Shown: in pieces, positions 51,842 to 58,595 of the stretch | How the letters are laid out: each line of letters opens with the position of its first letter | Position numbering within the stretch: position 1 is the first letter of the stretch | Assembly (NCBI RefSeq): GCF_014203895.1 | Contig: NZ_JACHJY010000001.1 | Coordinates: 124,001-188,000 of the forward strand | Length of the DNA stretch: 64,000 bases | From: Streptomyces nymphaeiformis | Lineage (GTDB): Bacteria > Actinomycetota > Actinomycetes > Streptomycetales > Streptomycetaceae | Direction: 5' to 3' | Program-made: the position numbers and the translations under genes | The notes under the pieces: generated by a model | Database searches by the model: none | What the model saw: the letters and a program-made list of their open reading frames with translations, nothing else | Told to the model about the DNA's origin: nothing

Positions 51842-52900
51842 ATGCGTACGTACGCCAAGCCGGTCGCCGCCGTCACCGGCGCCCTCGTCCTCGCCGCCAC
51901 CCTCACGGCCTGCGGAGGCTCCTCCGACGCCGCCGCCGAGAAGGTCGTCACCGTCTACAGCGCCGACGGCCTCAAGGGCGAGGCGGGCGACGGCTGGTAC
52001 GACAAGGTCTTCGCCGACTTCGAGAAGCAGACCGGCATCAAGGTGAAGTACGTCGAGGGCGGCTCCGGCGAGATGGTGCAGCGCGCCCTCCGCGAGAAGA
52101 GCAACACCCAGGCCGACGTCCTCGTCACCCTGCCGCCCTTCATCCAGCAGGCCGGCTCCAAGGGCCTGCTCAAGGCGTACGAGCCGAAGGGCGCCGACCA
52201 GGTCGACGGCGCCGACAAGTCCGGTGACGGCACCTGGACCTCCGTCGTGAACAACTACTTCGGCTTCGTCCACGACAAGAAGGAGCTCCCCGCCGCCCCG
52301 AAGACCTGGGAGGAGCTGCTCGACGCGAAGTACAAGGACAAGCTGCAGTACTCCACCCCCGGCGTCGCGGGCGACGGCACCGCCGTCCTCATCAAGGCGA
52401 TGCACGACTTCGGCGGCAAGGAGCCGGCGATGGAGTACCTGAAGAAGCTCCAGGCCAACAACGTCGGCCCGTCCTCCTCCACCTCCAAGCTCGCCCCCAA
52501 GGTCGACAAGGGCGAACTCCTCGTCGCCAACGGCGACGTCCAGATGAACTTCGCCCAGGCCAAGTCCATGCCGAACCTCGGCATCTGGTTCCCCGCGAAG
52601 GACGGCGGCAAGCCCACCACCTTCGCCCTGCCGTACGCCGCCGGCCTGGTGAACAAGGCCCCGCACACCGAGAACGGCAAGAAGCTCCTCGACTTCATGC
52701 TCAGCGAGGGCGCCCAGCGCGAGGTCAGCGCCATCGGCGGCGGCTTCCCGGCCCGCAAGGACGTCAAGACCACCGACGCCAACGCCATCGAACTGGCCAA
52801 GCTGATGGAGGGCGTCGAGGTCTTCGAGCCGGACTGGGCCGACATCGACAAGAACCTGACGGCGTACGTCGACGCGTGGAAGTCCGCGACCGGAAGCTGA
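51842..52900 (+). CDS. phnS: Phosphonate ABC transporter substrate-binding lipoprotein (PhnS-like)
   Basis: 352 residues. A signal peptide ending in the lipobox LTACGG gives a lipidated Cys near residue 24. The mature part is a type 2 extracellular solute-binding protein (VVTVYSADGLKGEAGDGWYD, SVVNNYFGFVHDKKELPAAP, MNFAQAKSMPNLGIWFPAKD) as in 2-aminoethylphosphonate-binding PhnS-type proteins. Upstream AGGAGAGAAC suits the ATG. Last gene of the operon; a perfect terminator hairpin follows at 52981. Confidence 0.87.
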   Translation: MRTYAKPVAAVTGALVLAATLTACGGSSDAAAEKVVTVYSADGLKGEAGDGWYDKVFADFEKQTGIKVKYVEGGSGEMVQRALREKSNTQADVLVTLPPFIQQAGSKGLLKAYEPKGADQVDGADKSGDGTWTSVVNNYFGFVHDKKELPAAPKTWEELLDAKYKDKLQYSTPGVAGDGTAVLIKAMHDFGGKEPAMEYLKKLQANNVGPSSSTSKLAPKVDKGELLVANGDVQMNFAQAKSMPNLGIWFPAKDGGKPTTFALPYAAGLVNKAPHTENGKKLLDFMLSEGAQREVSAIGGGFPARKDVKTTDANAIELAKLMEGVEVFEPDWADIDKNLTAYVDAWKSATGS

Positions 52901-52960
52901 TCGGCCGCCGACCGGCAGCCAAGAGTTCACCGCACGACCCTGGAAGCCCTCCCCGTGTAG

Positions 52961-52985
52961 CGGAATGATAACGGGTACGGACCAA
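52961..52985 (+). promoter_or_regulatory. Putative shared control motif, copy 2 (before the phosphatase gene)
   Basis: CGGAATGATAACGGGT followed by ACGGACCAA; 21 of 25 positions equal 47175-47199. It begins 84 bases upstream of the alkaline-phosphatase-like gene and runs into the operon terminator, so both elements may overlap in function. Confidence 0.5.
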
Positions 52986-53012
52986 CGCCCCCGAGAAATC
53001 GGGGGCGTTGGT
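52981..53012 (+). terminator. Terminator of the phosphonate operon
   Basis: ACCAACGCCCCCGA-GAAA-TCGGGGGCGTTGGT is a perfect 14-bp stem with a GAAA loop, 80 bases after the binding-protein stop. Confidence 0.85.
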
Positions 53013-53044
53013 GTGCCCCGCCCCCTTCCACGGAGGACTCCGAC

Positions 53045-54595
53045 ATGCCGATCAACGGCATCTCCCGCATCTCCCGCCGCACCGTGCTCGCCGCCGCCGG
53101 TGCCACCGCGGCCGTCGCCGCCGCCGGACTCGCCGCCGCCCCCGCCGCCCAGGCGGCCACCGCCGCCCCGGTGCTCCCGAACGGCACCAGCCAGGACAAG
53201 GTGCTCGTCGTCGGCATGGACGGCCTGCGGTACGACCGCATCGACGCCGCCAAGGCGCCCACCCTCAAGTCGCTGATGGCGAACGGCACCTACGGCCGCT
53301 CCCTGCTCTACGCCAACCCGATGGCCGGCACCCTCTCCGGGCCGGGCTGGTCGACCATCTCCACCGGCGTCTGGCCCGACAAGCACGGCGTGAAGGACAA
53401 CACCTTCACCGGCCGCGACTACGGCCAGTACCCCGGCTTCCTCGCCCGCCTGAACCAGGTCCGCCCCGAGCTCTCGCTCTTCGCCGCCGTCGACTGGCCC
53501 GAGCTCGACACGTACGGCACCGTCACCCCCGGCGCCGACGCCAAGCTCGTCTACGACAACAACTACGCGGTCAACGACCTCACGATCACCGACCTCACCG
53601 AGGACGTCCTCCGCAACCAGAACCCCGACGTCCTCTTCGTCTATTTCGGCGAGACCGACGAGATCGGCCACAACTACGGCGCCGCCAGCCCCAAGTACAC
53701 CGACGCCATCGACGTCCAGGACGGCTACCTCGGCCGCCTCCTCGCCGCGATCCAGGCCCGCCCCACGTACGCCGCCGAGCGCTGGACCGTCATCGTCGCC
53801 ACCGACCACGGCCACACCGACGCGGGCGGCCACGGCGGCTCCTCCATCGAGGAGCGCCGCACCTTCGTCCTCGCCCAGGGCCCCGGCATCGCCGCCGGCG
53901 CCCGCCCCATCGACACCCGCCTCGTCGACGTCGCCGCCACCGTCTTCCACCAGCTCGGCATCGCCCCCGACCCGGCCTGGGGCCTCGACGGCAAGCCGAT
54001 TCAGCTTCGCTCCACCGACCCCTTCGACACCCTCTACCCGTCCCTCTCCGGCCGCGTCGACGAGAACGGCATCCCCACCGGCGTCCTCGGCTTCACCCAC
54101 ACCGCGCCCAGCGGCTGGTCCGTCATCAACAACGCCATGGGCACCGGCGGCATGACCGAGTGGCGAGGCTGGTCCTTCGCCACCGACGAGTTCTGGTCCC
54201 GCACCCAGCGCGACCAGTCCCGCGAGCTCAACGTCCGCGCCCGCGGCGTCTTCGCGGTCGCCGACTCCGACGAGTGGGCCGACAAGGCCTTCTCCGGTAC
54301 GTACGACTCGACCCTGGTCACCCCGGCGTACGGCGTCTCCGGCGCGGCCGCCGTGACGCTCGACTTGACGACCCTCTACCGCCAGGAGGGCACCCAGAGC
54401 GCCCAGATCCTCGCGAGCTTCAACGGCGGCACCCCCGTGCTCGTCAGGAGCTACACCGCCGACGTCCTCTCCAAGCCCCAGTCCGTCACGGTCGCCGTCC
54501 CCGCCGGCGCCTCCAGCGTGAGCTTCCGCTTCCGCTACACGGGCGCCAACAACTGGTACTGGGTGATCGACGGGGTCAAGGTCACCACTTCCTGA
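53045..54595 (+). CDS. Tat-exported alkaline phosphatase-superfamily protein
   Basis: 516 residues. SRRTVLAAAGATAAVAAAGL with the preceding RISRRT is a twin-arginine signal. The catalytic domain is of the type I phosphodiesterase/nucleotide pyrophosphatase type: KVLVVGMDGLRYDRIDAAKA (metal Asp), GTLSGPGWSTISTGVWPDKH (Thr/Ser nucleophile region), YFGETDEIGHNYGAAS and ATDHGHTDAGGHGGSS (metal His/Asp). The C-terminal about 150 residues are beta-rich. It probably releases phosphate or an alcohol from phosphodiester or phosphonate monoesters outside the cell, in keeping with the adjacent phosphonate operon. Confidence 0.88.
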   Translation: MPINGISRISRRTVLAAAGATAAVAAAGLAAAPAAQAATAAPVLPNGTSQDKVLVVGMDGLRYDRIDAAKAPTLKSLMANGTYGRSLLYANPMAGTLSGPGWSTISTGVWPDKHGVKDNTFTGRDYGQYPGFLARLNQVRPELSLFAAVDWPELDTYGTVTPGADAKLVYDNNYAVNDLTITDLTEDVLRNQNPDVLFVYFGETDEIGHNYGAASPKYTDAIDVQDGYLGRLLAAIQARPTYAAERWTVIVATDHGHTDAGGHGGSSIEERRTFVLAQGPGIAAGARPIDTRLVDVAATVFHQLGIAPDPAWGLDGKPIQLRSTDPFDTLYPSLSGRVDENGIPTGVLGFTHTAPSGWSVINNAMGTGGMTEWRGWSFATDEFWSRTQRDQSRELNVRARGVFAVADSDEWADKAFSGTYDSTLVTPAYGVSGAAAVTLDLTTLYRQEGTQSAQILASFNGGTPVLVRSYTADVLSKPQSVTVAVPAGASSVSFRFRYTGANNWYWVIDGVKVTTS

Positions 54596-54599
54596 CTAG

Positions 54600-54639
54600 G
54601 CTGGGGGCGTCGCCACAGCGTCGTCGCGTCGCCCCCAGC
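54600..54639 (+). terminator. Terminator hairpin after the phosphatase gene
   Basis: GCTGGGGGCGTCGC and GCGTCGCCCCCAGC form a near-perfect 14-bp stem (one mismatch) around a 12-base loop, 4 bases after the stop codon. Confidence 0.72.
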
Positions 54640-54681
54640 ACACCGCACATTGCACGTTCGTACGGCAGGAGTCCCGCACCC

Positions 54682-55461
54682 ATGGCAGAGCGCAAGCCGA
54701 TCGAATCCTGGCTGACCGACATGGACGGCGTCCTCATCCACGAGGGCGTGCCGATCCCCGGCGCCGACGCGTTCATCAAGAAGCTGCGGGAGACCGGGAA
54801 GCCGTTCCTGGTCCTCACCAACAACTCGATCTACACGGCCCGCGACCTGCACGCCCGCCTCGCCCGCATGGGCCTGGAGGTCCCCGTCGAGAACATCTGG
54901 ACCTCGGCCCTCGCGACCGCCAAGTTCCTCGACGACCAGCGCCCCGGCGGCACCGCGTACGTCATCGGCGAGGCCGGTCTCACCACCGCGCTGCACGACA
55001 TCGGCTACGTCCTCACCGACCACGACCCGGACTACGTGGTGCTCGGCGAGACCCGTACGTACTCCTTCGAGGCGATGACCAAGGCCGTCCGTCTCATCAA
55101 CGCCGGCGCCCGCTTCATCTGCACCAACCCCGACGAGACCGGCCCCTCCCTGGAGGGCCCGCTCCCGGCCACCGGCTCCGTCGCCGCCCTCATCACGAAG
55201 GCCACCGGCAAGGAGCCGTACTTCGCGGGCAAGCCGAACCCGCTGATGATGCGCACCGGCCTCAACGCGATCGGCGCCCACTCCGAGACCAGCGCGATGA
55301 TCGGCGACCGGATGGACACCGACATCCTGGCCGGCCTGGAGGCGGGCATGCAGACCTTCCTCGTCCTGACCGGTCTGACGACGCAGGCGGAGATCGACCG
55401 CTTCCCGTTCCGCCCGTCGAAGATCGTCCAGTCGATCGCGGACATCGTCGAGCGCGTGTAG
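54682..55461 (+). CDS. HAD-IIA family hydrolase (NagD-like)
   Basis: 259 residues. WLTDMDGVLIHEGVPIPGAD is the HAD nucleophile motif with the HAD-IIA cap spacing, FLVLTNNSIYTARDLHARLA motif II, YFAGKPNPLMMRTGLNAIGA motif III and MIGDRMDTDILAGLEAGMQT motif IV. NagD-type enzymes dephosphorylate nucleotides or sugar phosphates. The GGCAGGAGTCC ribosome binding site is 12 bases upstream. Confidence 0.9.
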   Translation: MAERKPIESWLTDMDGVLIHEGVPIPGADAFIKKLRETGKPFLVLTNNSIYTARDLHARLARMGLEVPVENIWTSALATAKFLDDQRPGGTAYVIGEAGLTTALHDIGYVLTDHDPDYVVLGETRTYSFEAMTKAVRLINAGARFICTNPDETGPSLEGPLPATGSVAALITKATGKEPYFAGKPNPLMMRTGLNAIGAHSETSAMIGDRMDTDILAGLEAGMQTFLVLTGLTTQAEIDRFPFRPSKIVQSIADIVERV

Positions 55462-55534
55462 GAGCCCGCGCGGACGTCCCTGCGGATGCGAGAAGCGCCG
55501 ATCCGGGTGACCCTGCCAGTATCAGGAGGTCACG

Positions 55535-56131
55535 ATGCGTTCAGCTCCCATTGCTCTCCGTGCCGCAGGGGCGGCCCTGGTGCTGGTCCTGGCACCCGCG
55601 GCCGGCGGCGCGTACGCCCACGACGGGGTGAAGGCCACCGTCACCCCGTCCACCGCCTCGCCCGGCGCCGAGGTCGACGTCCGGGTCCAGGGCTGCAAGG
55701 GCACGACCGGCGCCGCCAAGTCCCCGGCGTTCGTCGCCGACGCGGAGCTCACCGGACGGGACGGCGGGGGCAACCCGCTCTTCGGCGACACGACGATCAG
55801 GTCCGGCCTCAAGGACGGCACGTACAAGGTCGCCGTGACCTGCGACGGACACGACCACCGGGACGTCGGCACCGTGCAGGTCCGGCACCGGCAGGAGCCC
55901 ACCCACCGGCCGACGCACCACGCGACCCCGATCGCCCCCGTCCGGGCCGGCGGCGGAGGCACCGCCGCCTTCGCCGCGCCCGCGGCCCCCGGTGTCGCCC
56001 AGACGACCTCCGAGAGCGGCCTCGGCACCCCGTACACCCTGCTCGGCCTCGGCATGGCCGCGATCGCCGCCGTCTCGGTCGCCTTCCGCAGCTCCCGCCG
56101 CCGCGCCGGTACCGGCGGCGACGGCGAGTGA
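55535..56131 (+). CDS. Secreted membrane-anchored protein coupled to a class F sortase
   Basis: 198 residues with AGGAGGT upstream. The signal peptide is followed by an Ig-like beta-rich domain (VKATVTPSTASPGAEVDVRV, GCKG...VTCDG with two Cys), a His/Pro/Gly linker (HRQEPTHRPTHHATP) and a C-terminal membrane helix (LLGLGMAAIAAVSVAFRSSR). No LPxTG motif is present. It overlaps the next gene (GTGA), a pairing common in streptomycetes. Confidence 0.8.
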   Translation: MRSAPIALRAAGAALVLVLAPAAGGAYAHDGVKATVTPSTASPGAEVDVRVQGCKGTTGAAKSPAFVADAELTGRDGGGNPLFGDTTIRSGLKDGTYKVAVTCDGHDHRDVGTVQVRHRQEPTHRPTHHATPIAPVRAGGGGTAAFAAPAAPGVAQTTSESGLGTPYTLLGLGMAAIAAVSVAFRSSRRRAGTGGDGE

Positions 56132-56802
56132 CCGTGTCGTCCGGCACCCGCCCGGCGGGCTCCGGGCGACTCGTCACCGGCGTGGCCTGGGCGGTCCTGC
56201 TGTCCGGGCTCTGGCTCTGGGGCCGCGAGGCCACCGACGGCCCCGGCGGCAGCTCCGCGCCGACCACCGGCGACATCGCCGCGGTCGGCCGCCCCCTCGG
56301 CGTCGCGCTGCCCCCGGCCCGCGACCCCCTCCCGCCCCTCGAACCCCGGCGGGTCGACATCCCCTCCCTGGGCATCGGCGCGCCCGTCGTGGCGCGCGGC
56401 CTGGACGACACGGGCGCCATCGATCCGCCGCCCTTCGAGATGCCCCACACGGTCGGCTGGTACGGCTCCGGCACCCGGCCGGGCTCGGTCGGCGCCGCGC
56501 TCCTCGTCGGCCACGTCGACACCGAGACCCGCCCGGCCGTCTTCTACGGCCTGAGCGCGGCCCGCCCCGGCGTGAAGGTCCGCGTCACCCGGACGGACGG
56601 ATCGGTCGCCGAGTTCACGGTCGACGACGTCCAGGTCTTCCCGCGCGAGGGCTTCGACGCGGCCAAGGTCTACGGCGCCCGCGACCCCCACCGCGCCGAG
56701 CTGCGCCTGATCACCTGCGGCGGCACCTTCGACCGGGCGGCCGGGGCGTACACGGCGAACGTGGTGGTGTCGGCGTACCTGACGGGGACGGCGGGTCGGT
56801 AA
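56128..56802 (+). CDS. Class F sortase
   Basis: 224 residues from GTG 56128, overlapping the previous stop. The N-terminal membrane segment (LVTGVAWAVLLSGLWLWG) precedes the sortase fold: RRVDIPSLGIGAPVVARGL, ALLVGHVDTETRPAVFYGLS with the catalytic His and ELRLITCGGTFDRAAGAYTA with the catalytic Cys and Arg-like region. Class F enzymes are short, actinobacterial and of mostly unknown substrate; the coupled upstream membrane protein is a candidate partner. Confidence 0.88.
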   Translation: MTVSSGTRPAGSGRLVTGVAWAVLLSGLWLWGREATDGPGGSSAPTTGDIAAVGRPLGVALPPARDPLPPLEPRRVDIPSLGIGAPVVARGLDDTGAIDPPPFEMPHTVGWYGSGTRPGSVGAALLVGHVDTETRPAVFYGLSAARPGVKVRVTRTDGSVAEFTVDDVQVFPREGFDAAKVYGARDPHRAELRLITCGGTFDRAAGAYTANVVVSAYLTGTAGR

Positions 56803-56850
56803 CCGACCGGAGACGCACGGTGGTTGGGCTGCCCGCCCCGGAGAAAGACC

Positions 56851-56881
56851 AAGACCCCCTCACCATCGGTGAGGGGGTCTT
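56851..56881. terminator. Bidirectional terminator between the class F sortase and tRNA-Lys
   Basis: AAGACCCCCTCACC-ATC-GGTGAGGGGGTCTT is a perfect 14-bp stem with a 3-base loop. It lies 10 bases 3' of the leftward tRNA and 48 bases after the sortase stop. Confidence 0.85.
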
Positions 56882-56890
56882 GACTCTGCG

Positions 56891-56964
56891 TGCGCCGCCA
56901 GGGACTCGAACCCCGGACCCGCTGATTAAGAGTCAGCTGCTCTAACCAACTGAGCTAGCGGCGC
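56891..56964 (-). tRNA. tRNA-Lys (CTT anticodon)
   Basis: On the minus strand, GCGCCGC and GCGGCGC form the acceptor stem, TAGCTCAGTTGGTTAGAGC the D arm, CTGACTCTTAATCAG the anticodon arm with CTT in the loop and GGGGTTCGAGTCCC the T arm. 74 bases long; the 3' CCA is not encoded. Confidence 0.96.
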
Positions 56965-57148
56965 CTGCTGACAAAGAGAACTCTACCTGACTCCCAGGGG
57001 TGCTCCTGACCAATACCGGCCACCACCGGCCTGTCGGATGGTCGTATCAGGCCTTCGATCCGTCAAAATGCGATTTGTCCAGACAGTTGAGACACTGACG
57101 CCCGAAACAAGGGTCAAAAAGATCTTGACGAGTGTGGAGGGGAATCGC

Positions 57149-58570
57149 ATGAGCGTGCCGGTTTTCGAGGAGTTCGAACCCGCGGCCGACTGCGGCTGCC
57201 CGGGCTGCGCCCGGCAGCGGCGCGACCTCGCCCTGGGCCTGCCCGTCCGGGCGGGCGGCCACCCGGCGGCCCACGGTGCCCGCCGCGCGCTGGTCCTGGT
57301 GACGGCGGCGGGCGTGGTCCTGGGCGGGGGCGGCGCCGGAGTGGCGACGGCCCTGACCGGCCCACCGGGGGGTGCGGTGGACGCGGACCCGGCGGTCCTC
57401 CAGGAGCGGGCGACGGTCCCGTCCGCCGACGCGGCCGGCCCGGCCGGCTCCGCGGCCGCCTCCGACGACACCCCGTGGCCGGGGCCCGAGACCCCCCAGG
57501 GCGGACGCGGGCCGCTGCACGGCGCGCCGGGACCCGGCGCGGACCCGGCCCCCGACGCCGTCCCGACGGCCAGTCAGATCTCCACGGAGACACTGCGGAA
57601 GACGACCCGCGCGGAGATCGTCAACCGGGCCAAGAAGTGGGTGTCGGCCCAGGTCCCGTACTCCATGGAGAAGTACTGGTCGGACGGGTACCGCCAGGAC
57701 TGCTCCGGCTACATCTCCATGGCCTGGAACCTGCGCAGCAACGAGTGGACCGGCAGCCTCGACCGCTTCGCCGTACGGATCGACCGCACCGAGCTCCAGC
57801 CCGGCGACATCCTGCTCTTCCACAACCCGGCCAACCCGACCCGCGGCTCGCACGTCACGATCTTCGGCGGCTGGACCGACTACACCCACACCTCGTACAC
57901 CGCCTACGAGCAGACGAAGCCGCGCACGCGGAAGCAGGCGACGCCCATGGCGTACTGGGAGAACTCCGACCGGTACGTGGCCTACCGCTACAAGGGCGTG
58001 GTGAGCGGCGGCACCGGCAGCGGGGCGGAGCCGACGGGGGCGACGCCGTTCCCGGGGACGGGCATGTTCGGCCCGGGGGCCGACAACTCCTACGTCACGC
58101 AGCTCGGTCAGCTCCTCGTCGCGCGCGGAGGCAAGAAGTACTACAGCCAGGGCCCCGGCCCCCGGTGGGGCGAGGCGGACCGCAGGGCGACCCAGGCGTT
58201 CCAGCTCGCGCAGGGCTGGAAGGGCGCGGAGGCGGACGGACTGCCCGGGCCGCAGACGTGGCGGCTGCTCGTGACCGGCGGGGGCAAGGACATCGGCGGT
58301 TCGAGTGGTTCGGGCGCTCCGAGCGCGAATGCGACGGGGTTTCCCGGGCGTGGCTACTTCCGTCCGGGCCAATCCAACGCATATGTGGAGAAGCTGGGCA
58401 AACAACTGGTGAAGCGGGGCTTCGGCAAGCACTACCTGTCGGGACCCGGTCCGCGCTGGACGGAGGCGGACCGCCGCAACGTCGAGGCGTTCCAGCGGGC
58501 ACAGGGCTGGCGCGGCGCAGCGGCCGACGGCTACCCGGGCCCGGAGACCTGGCGGCGTTTGTTCCGATGA
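57149..58570 (+). CDS. NlpC/P60-like protein with two C-terminal repeats
   Basis: 473 residues from ATG 57149, with GGAGG eight bases upstream. A hydrophobic segment near residues 45-70 (ALVLVTAAGVVLGGGGAGVA) suggests membrane anchoring or export. A cysteine-peptidase-like domain follows: YRQDCSGYISMAWNLRSNEW with the Cys, LQPGDILLF and GSHVTIFGGW with the His. Two repeats of about 70 residues (about 325-395 and 402-472), each ending EADRR..QAFQ.AQGW.GA.ADG.PGP.TW, are peptidoglycan-binding-like. It probably cuts or binds the cell wall; CGCPGC near the N-terminus is unusual. Confidence 0.85.
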   Translation: MSVPVFEEFEPAADCGCPGCARQRRDLALGLPVRAGGHPAAHGARRALVLVTAAGVVLGGGGAGVATALTGPPGGAVDADPAVLQERATVPSADAAGPAGSAAASDDTPWPGPETPQGGRGPLHGAPGPGADPAPDAVPTASQISTETLRKTTRAEIVNRAKKWVSAQVPYSMEKYWSDGYRQDCSGYISMAWNLRSNEWTGSLDRFAVRIDRTELQPGDILLFHNPANPTRGSHVTIFGGWTDYTHTSYTAYEQTKPRTRKQATPMAYWENSDRYVAYRYKGVVSGGTGSGAEPTGATPFPGTGMFGPGADNSYVTQLGQLLVARGGKKYYSQGPGPRWGEADRRATQAFQLAQGWKGAEADGLPGPQTWRLLVTGGGKDIGGSSGSGAPSANATGFPGRGYFRPGQSNAYVEKLGKQLVKRGFGKHYLSGPGPRWTEADRRNVEAFQRAQGWRGAAADGYPGPETWRRLFR

Positions 58571-58595
58571 CCCCGAGAGCATGAGGTGGACCCGA

